The translations under genes were made by a program, and so were the position numbers. This document shows, piece by piece, positions 42,070-51,161 of a stretch of 64,000 nt of DNA. Source of the stretch: Methylumidiphilus sp963753955 (GTDB lineage: Bacteria > Pseudomonadota > Gammaproteobacteria > Methylococcales > Methylococcaceae); assembly GCA_963753955.1 (NCBI GenBank), contig CAVWEM010000015.1, forward strand, positions 81,987 to 145,986, read 5' to 3'. Numbering within the stretch: position 1 is the first letter of the stretch; each line of letters begins with the position of its first letter. A model generated the notes under the pieces. The model searched no databases and was not told where the DNA came from. It saw only the letters and a program-made list of their open reading frames with translations.

Positions 42070-43202
42070 AACTCGAATACCAAGTCAGCTTTAACACGCC
42101 TGCTTTCCTAGGCAATGCCGAACAACAGGCGCAATGGCGGACACCGCCGTTCAAGGCGTTACTTCGACAGTGGTGGCGGGTGGTGAAGGCGCATGAATTC
42201 AATTATGACCATAGTGCGATGCGTGAGGCAGAAGGCCGTTTATTTGGACATGCGTGGTTTGAACGTGAAACACCGAATGGGAGAATGGAAAAATGGGCAT
42301 CCCAAAGTCAGGTGCGTATTCGCATCAAACCATGGAATGCGGGAAAACTTGTAACTTCTACATGGCCGGGTGGCCCGATGGAGAATGTCGTCACGACACG
42401 TGATGGAAGGGGAAGTGTGCGTTCAGACGTTTATCTCGGCTATGGCCCAGTACTCCCACCGAAGAAAAAAGAAGGGCGAGGTATTGAAATTCGTGGAGCC
42501 ATTGGCACTAACGAACAGGCGGAGCTATGGCTCGGCTGTTCAACAGCACACATAGCTGATCTCAACCACACGCTGACGCTTATGCAATGGTTCGGCACAC
42601 TTGGCAGCCGGGGGCGTAATGGTTGGGGGTCGTTGGCCATGGAGCCGAAAAACCAAGCCTCGATTATTCCTGTCCTTACCCCACAAAGCGAGTTGCTTGC
42701 GAGCGTTTCGCAGTCATGGGAAAGCTGTCTGGATCGTGACTGGGCACATGCCATTGGTGTCGCGGATGATGGCAACTATTTGATTTGGGAAACTAAAGCA
42801 GAAATGGATTGGCGTAAGGTCATAAGTGCATTGGCCAAGGTGAAGGTTGCTGTTCGGCAAGTAGCTAAGGAGTTTTCCGATCCAAAAAGAAGTGGAGCGG
42901 GTGGTATCCATCTACTCGGGTATCCAGCAGGCGGCAAGTGGGAATTACATGCATCTGGCTCAAACAAGAATGACTTGCGGCTCGCCTCTCAGCTTCGATT
43001 CAAGATAATGAAGCAGGGAAATCAATTCGTAGGGGTAATAGTCCATCTGCCGTGCAATATGCCCAATGAATTTGTAAGCAAGCTGGAGGAAAGGGCGCAG
43101 ACTTGGTTTAACAACAAACAAAATCACCTGGAAGTTTGGGACGCAGTACATAAGGTACTGAACACAAAATGCGTGGGCTGGAATAGGACGGAAGGAAAAT
43201 GA
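42063..43202 (+). CDS. cmr1: Type III-B RAMP protein Cmr1
   Basis: 379 residues. The N-terminal RAMP motif TPAFLGNAEQQAQWRTPPFKALLRQWWRVV is the Cmr1 signature; WFGTLGSRGRNGWGSL is the glycine-rich loop of the second ferredoxin-like domain. Cmr1 caps the complex near the 3' end of the crRNA. The gene is noticeably AT-richer than cmr2-cmr6 and uses rarer codons, hinting at a different origin or recombination. The end overlaps cmr2 by 4 bases (ATGA). Confidence 0.9.
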   Translation: MLKLEYQVSFNTPAFLGNAEQQAQWRTPPFKALLRQWWRVVKAHEFNYDHSAMREAEGRLFGHAWFERETPNGRMEKWASQSQVRIRIKPWNAGKLVTSTWPGGPMENVVTTRDGRGSVRSDVYLGYGPVLPPKKKEGRGIEIRGAIGTNEQAELWLGCSTAHIADLNHTLTLMQWFGTLGSRGRNGWGSLAMEPKNQASIIPVLTPQSELLASVSQSWESCLDRDWAHAIGVADDGNYLIWETKAEMDWRKVISALAKVKVAVRQVAKEFSDPKRSGAGGIHLLGYPAGGKWELHASGSNKNDLRLASQLRFKIMKQGNQFVGVIVHLPCNMPNEFVSKLEERAQTWFNNKQNHLEVWDAVHKVLNTKCVGWNRTEGK

Positions 43203-46201
43203 ACGATACAAAGCTCTGGAAAACCAAGCTCGCCGCCCGCATTCACGATCCGGCGGAAAAGGCGCTGGTGTTGTTGCGTGACCCCGCCGGGCATGAGGGT
43301 GGGACGGTGAAATCACTGTGCCAAGCCTTGTTCGGCACGAACCAGATTCCGACAGAGTTTAAGGCTGCGGTGAAAAAGGCCGATCATTGGGCCTCCGCCG
43401 CCGACCGTCCGCAATTTCCACAGGATGCCAATAATCGCTATCCGGCCTGGGCGCAGGTGAATTTTGCCGAGAACCCGCAACTGATCCACCCGCTGACCGG
43501 CAGGACCTATTTGGACAAGGAAAAACTCCGCCTGGATCCGGCGCATGTCAAGGCGGCCAGCTTCGACCACTTCAGCCAATTGATTCAACAAAATGCAGGC
43601 AATGGGCTTGATTACGAGCAAACCTTGCTGGCCTTCTGGCGCTTTGGACCCGACAAGCCCGCACAGGATTTGAACGTCCTCTGGCAATTGCTGCCCGCCG
43701 ACACGCGCATCCCTGACCATACCATCTGGCAGCACCTGGACTTGTCATCCGCTTTTGCCGGCGCGATGGCCGATGGTGACAACCCGGCTTTGCTCGTGGT
43801 TTCCATCGGGCCAGTGCAAGAGTTTATCGCCGCCGCCCGCACCACGTCGGATTTGTGGGCCGGTTCGCATCTGCTGTCCACCCTGGCTTGGCAAGCCATG
43901 AAAGTGGTTTGCGAACGCCTAGGGCCGGATAGCCTGGTGTTCCCACAGTTGCGCGGCGTACCCATCGTCGATCTCTGGTTGGCCCAAAAAGGCTTGGATT
44001 CCCTGTTCGACGCACAAACACAAACCGAGTGGAAAACCTCGCAGACCGACAACAACCCTTTGTTTGCCGCCGCCCTGCCCAACAAGTTCATGGCGCTGGT
44101 TCCCTCCGCGCAGGCTGAATCCTTGGCGAAGGAAGTCACCAGCGCGGTGCGCGATTGGGTGCGGAGCGAAGGCAAAGCCATGCTGAACATGCTGTTGCAA
44201 GAAGTCGGTGTGCTACAAGATGAAAACCTGCATTGCTTCAAGCAATTAAAGGGGCAACTCGAAGGATTCCCGGAAGTTCATTGGGCGGCGGTTCCGTGGC
44301 TGGCGGAAGCCGACCTGGGCGAAGCAATGCGGCCTTTTTATCCAGGCAAAGGCAACGAGCGAGAGGAAACAAAAGAACCACCGGGCTTCCTAGACAGCCA
44401 GGCCTGGCGCGTCCTCAACCGGGAAATCCAGCTTGAAGATGGCTGGAAGTTCTTTACCCCCAACGACGGCACGCTGTATCCGGCGGTTTACGAACTCACC
44501 GAGCGCCTGTTGGCGGCAACCAAGTCGGTACGGGCTTTCGGCCAATTGGAACAGCAGGGGCATCGGGATTCGCTCACTGGCGAGGCGGAATGGTTGACGC
44601 TGGATGAGAACCAGTTGATGCAAGGCTCGCCCCGACAACGCGAGGATACGCTTTGGGCCAAAGTGGCGGCAAAGAAGCCGTCATTGGTCAGAAAAGGCGA
44701 GCATCTGTCCGCGCTGTCCATGATGAAACGGCTATGGCCGAACCGTTTCCGATTATGGCTCAAGGATGAAGCTGGATTGGATTTTGACGTTCAGCGGTAC
44801 GTGGTTTCGACGCATACCATGGCGTTGGCGCTGAATCTTGAGCACCTACTGGACGATTCTTGTCTCGCGCCGAATAAGGCGGGTGCAAGGGCCGAGGCGC
44901 GTAAGGAACTTGAAAACCAAATCATGGATTTTGAGCAAAAGCGTGGCCCGCTTGATGGTGTTGCCATGCCACGCAGATTGATGCCCCTAGCTCGAAATGG
45001 GCAAAAGCGGACGTTGGCGAAAAAACTGCCAGCCTTGCTGGATGCCAGGCGCGATTTGGACTTGGAACATGATGAAGAGGGTAGTTCGCTGGATAAATTG
45101 ATCGAACAGGCCAGCGGCAGCAAACCCGAACGCTACTACGCCCTCATCCTAATGGACGGCGACAACATGGGTGCCTGGCTGGCGGGCAACGAGGAGAAAT
45201 ATCAACTGCCTTTCCGCGCTGTCTGGCACGACAAAGTGCGTAACGGCATCCAGCCTTTCGCCCAACGCAACGAAGACCTGCAAGCCTATCTGGATGAAAT
45301 ACGACCGGCTTCACCCGCCCGCCACATGGCGATTTCATCCGCGCTCAACGGCTTCGCACTGGACTTGGCGCGGCATATCGTGGAAGACCTGTGCAAGGGC
45401 AAGCTGATCTATGCCGGGGGCGACGACGTGTTGGCGATGGTGTCCATCGACGACCTGCCGCGCTGCCTGTGGCTGCTGAGACTGGCATACAGCGGCGTGA
45501 TGCCGACAGGCAAGGAACAGTTTTTCGACAACCTCGACATGGAAATGAACAATGGCTTCGTATTGTGGCGGAAAAACCAAACGGATCGCCGTCTTTACCG
45601 CATGATGGGCGATAAGGCCACGGCTTCGGCAGGTGCGGTGGTGGCGCATCACTCCACGCCGCTGGGCGCGGTGCTGCGCGAACTGCGCGGAGCAGAGAAA
45701 ACCGCCAAAGCCTTCGAGGGCAAGAATGCCTTCAACATCAGGTTGCTCAAGCGTGCCGGGGGCAAGGTGGAGTTGACTTTGCCGTGGAGTCTGGCGAAAG
45801 CGGGCGAGTTTGAACCTCTAGCCGAATCGCCCATGGGCGCACTCGTCAACCTGCAACGCACTATCGCGGGGGACTTGTCCCGCCGCGTGGCTTACCTGTC
45901 GGATGTGTGGCTGGCGCGGCTGCCAAGCTTGGTGGACAACGGCGAATTGCAAAAGCTCCTGGCTGCCAATCTGGCCCACCAGTTCGGCAGGCAGGGTGGC
46001 GATACTGCCACGCAAGCCGAAAACTTGGCACATGCCGAACACTTGGCCCATGTTGCCGTGACCGTGGGCGACGGCAAAGGTCAACGCGCCGCCTTCGACA
46101 CGCTACGCAATATGTTGGCCGTCTCGGAGTTTCTTGCCCGCGAAGGCCGTGCCGACCAGCAAGATGAAACATCGAAATTCAAGGAAACCGCTCATGGTTG
46201 A
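43199..46201 (+). CDS. cmr2: Type III-B Cas10 protein Cmr2
   Basis: 1000 residues: the large subunit and signalling enzyme. An HD-type motif is near the N-terminus (ARIHDPAEKA, H16-D17). SIGPVQEFIAAARTTSDLWAGSHLLS is the Cmr2 signature in the first palm-like domain. The second palm carries YAGGDDVLAM with GGDD at 740-743, the cyclase site that makes cyclic oligoadenylate from ATP on target binding. The preceding LMDGDNMGAWL is the linked D-G-D motif. The zinc-finger region is less clear. Both the DNase and cyclase sites look intact, so second-messenger production is expected. It overlaps cmr1 and cmr3. Confidence 0.95.
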   Translation: MNDTKLWKTKLAARIHDPAEKALVLLRDPAGHEGGTVKSLCQALFGTNQIPTEFKAAVKKADHWASAADRPQFPQDANNRYPAWAQVNFAENPQLIHPLTGRTYLDKEKLRLDPAHVKAASFDHFSQLIQQNAGNGLDYEQTLLAFWRFGPDKPAQDLNVLWQLLPADTRIPDHTIWQHLDLSSAFAGAMADGDNPALLVVSIGPVQEFIAAARTTSDLWAGSHLLSTLAWQAMKVVCERLGPDSLVFPQLRGVPIVDLWLAQKGLDSLFDAQTQTEWKTSQTDNNPLFAAALPNKFMALVPSAQAESLAKEVTSAVRDWVRSEGKAMLNMLLQEVGVLQDENLHCFKQLKGQLEGFPEVHWAAVPWLAEADLGEAMRPFYPGKGNEREETKEPPGFLDSQAWRVLNREIQLEDGWKFFTPNDGTLYPAVYELTERLLAATKSVRAFGQLEQQGHRDSLTGEAEWLTLDENQLMQGSPRQREDTLWAKVAAKKPSLVRKGEHLSALSMMKRLWPNRFRLWLKDEAGLDFDVQRYVVSTHTMALALNLEHLLDDSCLAPNKAGARAEARKELENQIMDFEQKRGPLDGVAMPRRLMPLARNGQKRTLAKKLPALLDARRDLDLEHDEEGSSLDKLIEQASGSKPERYYALILMDGDNMGAWLAGNEEKYQLPFRAVWHDKVRNGIQPFAQRNEDLQAYLDEIRPASPARHMAISSALNGFALDLARHIVEDLCKGKLIYAGGDDVLAMVSIDDLPRCLWLLRLAYSGVMPTGKEQFFDNLDMEMNNGFVLWRKNQTDRRLYRMMGDKATASAGAVVAHHSTPLGAVLRELRGAEKTAKAFEGKNAFNIRLLKRAGGKVELTLPWSLAKAGEFEPLAESPMGALVNLQRTIAGDLSRRVAYLSDVWLARLPSLVDNGELQKLLAANLAHQFGRQGGDTATQAENLAHAEHLAHVAVTVGDGKGQRAAFDTLRNMLAVSEFLAREGRADQQDETSKFKETAHG

Positions 46202-47399
46202 ACATCTATTTCTCGAACCGCTGGACGTGCTATTTCTGCGCGGCAACAAGCTGTTTGGAGATGCTGGTGCATACGGCGAGGCACTCATGCCCCCCTGGCC
46301 GTCGGTGGCGGCTGGCGCGATCCGTTCACAGATGTTGGCCGAACACGCCGTGGACTTGCGGGCCTTCGCTACGGGCACAGCGCAATTGGACGAAAAGCTG
46401 AAACGGATATTGGGAACACCCGGCGAACCGGGCTCATTCCGCATCAGCCTGTTCACGCTGGCCCGGCGAGTGAATGGCGACATCGAACCGCTCTACCCTT
46501 TGCCAGCAGATTTGGTGGCTTTGCCAGCGAATTTGGTGGTCGCCGAGGACTATTCGCTCCATTTCATCCGACCCCGACCATTACCAAAGGGGTTGAAATG
46601 CAGTAATGCCACGCCGCGCCTGCCGGTGCTGGCCCAAGACAAGCAAAGCAAAGCAAAATCCGGGTTATGGCTCACCGCGCGAGCCATGGCCGATTACCTG
46701 GATGGACGCTTGCCCGGCCCTCAACAGGTGGTTCCATCCAATGAACTCTGGCAATTCGACCCGCGCCTTGGCATCGCCCTCGACCCCGACAAACGCTCGG
46801 CGGCGGAGGGCATGATCTACACGGCGGAAACCATCGCGCTGCGTCGGCAAGGAAAAGATGACGCATCGGGAAAAGAACGGTTCGACACCGGTTTTCTCGC
46901 CACTGTCACGGGGGCGGAAGGACAGTTGCCCGCCGGAGGGCTCGTTCGTCTCGGTGGCGATGGACGGAGTGCGGCTGTCTCTACCTGCGAACCTAAACTG
47001 CCGGAAGCCAACTGGAGCCTCATCGGAAAAACCGGCAAGTTCCGTCTGGTTCTCGCCAGCCCCGGCCTGTTCGAGCAAGGCTGGCGCTTGCCGGGGCTGG
47101 ATACGGAAGGCTGCTGGCACGGGCCTGACGGTTGCACGGCCAAACTCGCCGCCGCCTGCGTCTCGCGTAGCCAGGTTATATCCGGTTGGGATTTGGCGAA
47201 GTGGGAACCCAAACCGGCCTTGCGTTCCGCCCCCATTGGCAGCGTGTATTGGTTTGAAGATTTCGAAGGTGACTTGGACTCTTTACGCAAGCTTGTCAAC
47301 GAGGGTTTCTGGGCGATTTCCGGCTATCCTGACCGGCAACGACAAGCGGAAGGATTCAACAACGTCATGGTCGCGGCCTGGCCGCTGGATAAAAGATGA
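46194..47399 (+). CDS. cmr3: Type III-B RAMP protein Cmr3
   Basis: 401 residues from ATG 46194, preceded by AAGGAAA and overlapping cmr2 by 8 bases. Cmr3 motifs: LFLEPLDVLFLRGNKLFGDAGAYGEALMPPWPSVAAGAIRSQ, then FDTGFLATVTGAEGQLPAGGLVRLGGDGR and a glycine-rich end. It binds the 5' tag of the crRNA next to Cmr2. A longer in-frame start at 46134 lies inside cmr2 and is disfavoured. Confidence 0.92.
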   Translation: MVEHLFLEPLDVLFLRGNKLFGDAGAYGEALMPPWPSVAAGAIRSQMLAEHAVDLRAFATGTAQLDEKLKRILGTPGEPGSFRISLFTLARRVNGDIEPLYPLPADLVALPANLVVAEDYSLHFIRPRPLPKGLKCSNATPRLPVLAQDKQSKAKSGLWLTARAMADYLDGRLPGPQQVVPSNELWQFDPRLGIALDPDKRSAAEGMIYTAETIALRRQGKDDASGKERFDTGFLATVTGAEGQLPAGGLVRLGGDGRSAAVSTCEPKLPEANWSLIGKTGKFRLVLASPGLFEQGWRLPGLDTEGCWHGPDGCTAKLAAACVSRSQVISGWDLAKWEPKPALRSAPIGSVYWFEDFEGDLDSLRKLVNEGFWAISGYPDRQRQAEGFNNVMVAAWPLDKR

Positions 47400-47438
47400 A
47401 AGCATTCGATTAACGAAGAAACTGTATAGGAAGCGCAT

Positions 47439-48329
47439 ATGTTTCAGCAAACTAAAGCCCTGTTTTTCTACTGCATCAGCCCGGTTCACATGGGGGCTGG
47501 CCAGGCGCTGGGCCTGATCGATAATCCCATCCAGCGCGAAGCGCACACCGGCTGGCCGGTCTTCGCGGGTTCCGGCATCAAGGGCGCGGTGCGGCATCAA
47601 CTGCGCACAGAAAAGGGATGGGATACACAGGTATTGAATAATACCTTTGGCCCGGAAAGTTCCGGTGACACCGGCTACGCCGGAGCCGTCAGCTTCACCG
47701 ATGCCCAATTGGTGGCTTTCCCGGTGCGCAGCCTCAAGCGTGGTTATGTTTATGCGACGTGCCCGACGGCGCTGGCGAGGGCCAGGCGGATACTGGAAAT
47801 TGCGGGTGCCAAACCTGAATGGCAAACCTCGGATATTTCCGAAGGCGTGGCGTTTGTGGGAAATGACGAATTGCTGCAAGGATCTGAAATCATCATCGAA
47901 GCCTTGGCGTTTCAAGCCACCCAACTCGATCAGATTGTCGAAATTGGCACCTGGCTGGGGAAACATGCCCTGCCGGAAGGCCAAGTTTATTTCCGCGAAA
48001 AGCTGGCAAAGGATTTGGTCATACTCTCCGACACCGACTTCACCTATTTCGCCAAAAACAGCACCCTTGTTGAACCCCATGTGAGCATTGACCCAAAAAC
48101 CGGCACAGCCAAGGACGGCGGACTGTTCTACACCGAAAACCTGCCGCCGGAGTCCTTACTGATCGGCGCGGTGATGACCTCGCAAACCCGCAACGGTTCA
48201 GGCACACCGGCGGAAGCAGTCATGAACCAAGTCACCGGCTCGCTGGCCGCGCTGAAAACGCCGCTGCAAATCGGCGGCGACGCCACCACCGGGCGTGGCT
48301 TGGTGCAACTGAGTTTTGTAGGAGGCTAA
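47439..48329 (+). CDS. cmr4: Type III-B backbone nuclease Cmr4
   Basis: 296 residues. The sequence FFYCISPVHMGAGQALGLIDNPIQREAHTGWPVFAGSGIKGAVR is the Cmr4 signature; D28 corresponds to the catalytic Asp that cuts target RNA every six nucleotides. NQVTGSLAALKTPLQIGGDATTGRGLV is the C-terminal glycine-rich loop. Several copies form the helical backbone along the crRNA. AGGAAG lies ahead of the start. It follows cmr3 by 39 bases and cmr5 begins 2 bases after it. Confidence 0.95.
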   Translation: MFQQTKALFFYCISPVHMGAGQALGLIDNPIQREAHTGWPVFAGSGIKGAVRHQLRTEKGWDTQVLNNTFGPESSGDTGYAGAVSFTDAQLVAFPVRSLKRGYVYATCPTALARARRILEIAGAKPEWQTSDISEGVAFVGNDELLQGSEIIIEALAFQATQLDQIVEIGTWLGKHALPEGQVYFREKLAKDLVILSDTDFTYFAKNSTLVEPHVSIDPKTGTAKDGGLFYTENLPPESLLIGAVMTSQTRNGSGTPAEAVMNQVTGSLAALKTPLQIGGDATTGRGLVQLSFVGG

Positions 48330-48331
48330 CC

Positions 48332-48712
48332 ATGCGCAATATTGAGCAAGAGCGGGCCGCTTATGCCTGGGACTGTGTGCAAGGCATCAACGATAAATAC
48401 GTCAATCTGGTTAAGGGTGCGCCAGCGTTGATTATGACCAGTGGTTTGATGCAAACCCTGGCTTTTCATGCCGAGAAGGGCAAGAAGGAAGTCCATCATG
48501 CGAAGCTGGTACAGCATATCTGCGTTTGGTTGAAGCAGCGTTTCGGACAACGCATCACTAGCGGGGATTTTCATACAACCATGCGAACGTTGATGGGCGT
48601 AGGTGAAAATCCTGTTGAAGAATCCCGCTTCTACCAGCAAGCCACCGACGAAACCATGGAGCTGCTGCGCTGGCTGCGGCAATTCGCCCCGGCAGTAAAG
48701 GGAGACGCCTAA
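48332..48712 (+). CDS. cmr5: Type III-B small subunit Cmr5
   Basis: 126 residues, all-helical. IEQERAAYAWDCVQGI near the start and APALIMTSGLMQTLAFHAEKGKKE match Cmr5, the small subunit that lines the target RNA channel. GGAGG sits right before the start. The stop shares one base with the cmr6 start (TAATG). Confidence 0.92.
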   Translation: MRNIEQERAAYAWDCVQGINDKYVNLVKGAPALIMTSGLMQTLAFHAEKGKKEVHHAKLVQHICVWLKQRFGQRITSGDFHTTMRTLMGVGENPVEESRFYQQATDETMELLRWLRQFAPAVKGDA

Positions 48713-49791
48713 TGGCCTTGATCGCACTGGTTCCCAAGTATGCGGGAGACGCCTTCGACGATGCCCCACCCGGCCATCGCTATCGGCTGTATCTGCAATT
48801 TTGGAACGGCAACGACTACTCGCCGACCAAGATCGACAAACTTAAGGCGTTGCATCCCGTGTGCGAACTGCCGGAACACAGCAAGCAGGTCATGAAGGCG
48901 CTGGCGTGCCGCTCCCAAACAGCAGATACCGACACGACGCTGTGCATCGAGGCCAAAAGCACAGCACCGTTTGCTACCGGCCTGGGCTGGGAACACCCCA
49001 ACGAAAATGGCTTCGCTTTTCTCGATCCCTACGGCTTGCCCTACCTCCCCGGCAGCGGTGTGAAAGGCGTTTTGCGGCAGGCGGCTTGGCAATTGGTTAG
49101 CGGTGATTACGGCGAAAACCACGGCTGGAGCGAAGAAACGATCACTGCCGTTTTTGGAGAGGAAAATCCTAATAATGCCTCCTGCCAAGGTGCGTTCCGC
49201 TTCTGGGATGTCATCCCGGAACTGGCGGGGGACAAGCTGGCAGTGGACATCCTCAACCCCCACTATCACGACTATTACCAAAGCGGCGGCACTCCCCACG
49301 ATGCCTGCCAGCCGGTGCCTGTGTTTTTCCTCACCCTGCCGCCGAACAGCAAATTCCTTTTCCGGGTCGATTTGATCGCCTCCCTGCGGTTGGATGAAGC
49401 ATTACACCGGGAATGGAAAAACCTGCTGAATGTTGCCTTTGAACACGCATTCGAGTGGCTCGGCTTCGGCGCGAAAACGGCAGTGGGCTATGGCGCGATG
49501 AAGGCAGAAAAAATCGCCAAACCGGCGGCAATGGAAGCAAAAGCCAAACGTACCGCCATGAGCGATGAGCAAAAGCGGATTCATGCGTTACAGGATCAAC
49601 TGACAACGGCCAACCGTGACCAAGGCAAGGGAAGTGCGTTATTTGGCACACTCAGGGAATTGATAGCCGAAGCATCCTCTTGGAAGCCGGAAGATAAGGC
49701 GCTTCTTCGGGAGGCTGCGGAGAAAGCCTATGTGCATTTGGGCGTGAAAAAGGACGACTACAAAAAGCTGCTGCGAAGCCTGCAAGCATGA
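48712..49791 (+). CDS. cmr6: Type III-B RAMP protein Cmr6
   Basis: 359 residues. The core carries ATGLGWEHPNENGFAFLDPYGLPYLPGSGVKGVLRQAAWQ and FEWLGFGAKTAVGYGAM, the two RAMP signature segments of Cmr6. Cmr6 caps the backbone at the crRNA 3' end with Cmr1. After about residue 265 a charged helical extension of about 90 residues (AKRTAMSDEQKRIHALQDQL..) is unusual in length. It completes the ordered cmr1-to-cmr6 set. Confidence 0.92.
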   Translation: MALIALVPKYAGDAFDDAPPGHRYRLYLQFWNGNDYSPTKIDKLKALHPVCELPEHSKQVMKALACRSQTADTDTTLCIEAKSTAPFATGLGWEHPNENGFAFLDPYGLPYLPGSGVKGVLRQAAWQLVSGDYGENHGWSEETITAVFGEENPNNASCQGAFRFWDVIPELAGDKLAVDILNPHYHDYYQSGGTPHDACQPVPVFFLTLPPNSKFLFRVDLIASLRLDEALHREWKNLLNVAFEHAFEWLGFGAKTAVGYGAMKAEKIAKPAAMEAKAKRTAMSDEQKRIHALQDQLTTANRDQGKGSALFGTLRELIAEASSWKPEDKALLREAAEKAYVHLGVKKDDYKKLLRSLQA

Positions 49792-49877
49792 GCGAACTGT
49801 CCCTGAAAAACCGGTGCAGGATTTGTGGCCCAACCTCCCAACCTAAAATTGCCAGCCCAATGGACACATCATGCTGA
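49788..49877 (+). CDS. Candidate 29-residue CxxC micro-ORF between cmr6 and the CARF-HEPN gene
   Basis: ATG 49788 overlaps the cmr6 stop (ATGA), and its TGA overlaps the next gene's ATGCTGA start. The peptide begins MSELSLKNRCRICGP, with a C-x2-C pair as in zinc ribbons, and ends in Cys. No family is recognised. The two perfect overlaps are compatible with a translated linker ORF; chance is also possible at this length. Confidence 0.35.
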   Translation: MSELSLKNRCRICGPTSQPKIASPMDTSC

Positions 49878-51148
49878 AAACCCTACTCCTCTGCACGGTC
49901 GGCGGTTCCCACCAACCCATCGTCAGCGCCATCAACGAACTCAGGCCCGATTTTGTCTGTTTCATCTGCACCGGTAAAGATCCCGGCACCGGCAAGGCGG
50001 GTTCGGATGTGCAGATACTGGCCGCAGGCAGCATCATCAAAGCCAATTACACTGACGACAAGTCGACCCTGCCCAATATCCCCGCGCAAACCGGCTTGGG
50101 CGAAGGCGCTTTTGAAATTCGCCTGACGCTGGCGGATGACCTGGATGCGGTGTACCGCGATTGCCGCTCGGCGCTGCTTGATCTCAAACAGCGTTTCCCC
50201 GCCGCCCGATTGGTTGCCGACTACACTGGCGGCACCAAAACCATGAGCGTGGGGCTGGTGGTCGCCGCGTTGGAAATCGAAGGGGTGGAATTGCAGATTG
50301 TCACCGGCAACCGGGTGGATTTGGTGAAAGTGCGCGACGGCATGCAATCGGTGGCGGAAGCCAACGCCGACGCGATCCGGCAACATCGGGCGATGTCGCC
50401 TTACCTGGAAAGCTGGAGGCAGTACGCCTACGCCGAAGCGGCTGCGGGCATCCACGGCCTACCCAAGCCCAAAGGCACTTTGCTGGCGGAATACAACCGG
50501 GCGCGGGATTTGAGCGCGGCTTTTGCCGCCTGGGATCGGTTCGACCACGCCACCGCCCGGCAAACCCTGCAAGGCTACGCCCCCACTTTGCCGGTACATT
50601 GGCGCGAATATCTCGGAGTGTTGACCCTATTAAATGCCAAGCAACCGGAAAAACGGGAAGCCGCCCAATTGCTCGACCTATGCCTTAATGCCCAGCGCCG
50701 GGCGGCACAGAGCCGCTACGACGATGCCGTGGCGCGGGTGTACCGGGTGGTCGAATGGACGGCCCAATGGGTGCTGAAAACCCGTTGCAGGGTGGAAACC
50801 GGCAACCTGCCCGAAGGCTTCGCCCCGTCAGATATGGAATTTACCCCCAACCGCGACGGCCAACGCCAGGCGGGCTTGTATCAGGCATGGCAACTGGTGC
50901 AGGCGAAGACCGACGGACCTGCCGCCGCATTCTTCGGCGAGGAGGGCCAGCGCCTGCTCGACCACCTCAAAACCCGCAACCACTCCATCCTTGCCCACGG
51001 CCTCACCCCCATCACTCAAGCCCAGTGGCAAGCCTTGCAAGACTGGTTGGATCGCGCCTTTCTGCCGATGTTGCTGGCGGAAGTGAAAAGCCTAGGCATC
51101 AACGGCCTCCCGCCGCAATTGCCCCCAATTTATGTCGCCAAGCCGTGA
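49871..51148 (+). CDS. CARF-HEPN ribonuclease (TIGR02710-type, Csx1/Csm6-like)
   Basis: 425 residues. N-terminal CARF (Rossmann-like) domain: LLLCTVGGSHQPIVSAI at the start, and LVADYTGGTKTMSVGLVVAA, the ligand-binding loop of the TIGR02710 group. The C-terminal HEPN domain ends with LKTRNHSILAHGLTPI, where R369-N-x5-H376 is the ribonuclease motif. It should be activated by cyclic oligoadenylate from Cmr2 and cut RNA non-specifically, giving dormancy or death during infection. It follows the cmr genes in the same operon. Confidence 0.87.
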   Translation: MLKTLLLCTVGGSHQPIVSAINELRPDFVCFICTGKDPGTGKAGSDVQILAAGSIIKANYTDDKSTLPNIPAQTGLGEGAFEIRLTLADDLDAVYRDCRSALLDLKQRFPAARLVADYTGGTKTMSVGLVVAALEIEGVELQIVTGNRVDLVKVRDGMQSVAEANADAIRQHRAMSPYLESWRQYAYAEAAAGIHGLPKPKGTLLAEYNRARDLSAAFAAWDRFDHATARQTLQGYAPTLPVHWREYLGVLTLLNAKQPEKREAAQLLDLCLNAQRRAAQSRYDDAVARVYRVVEWTAQWVLKTRCRVETGNLPEGFAPSDMEFTPNRDGQRQAGLYQAWQLVQAKTDGPAAAFFGEEGQRLLDHLKTRNHSILAHGLTPITQAQWQALQDWLDRAFLPMLLAEVKSLGINGLPPQLPPIYVAKP

Positions 51149-51161
51149 AGGAAGTGCCAGC

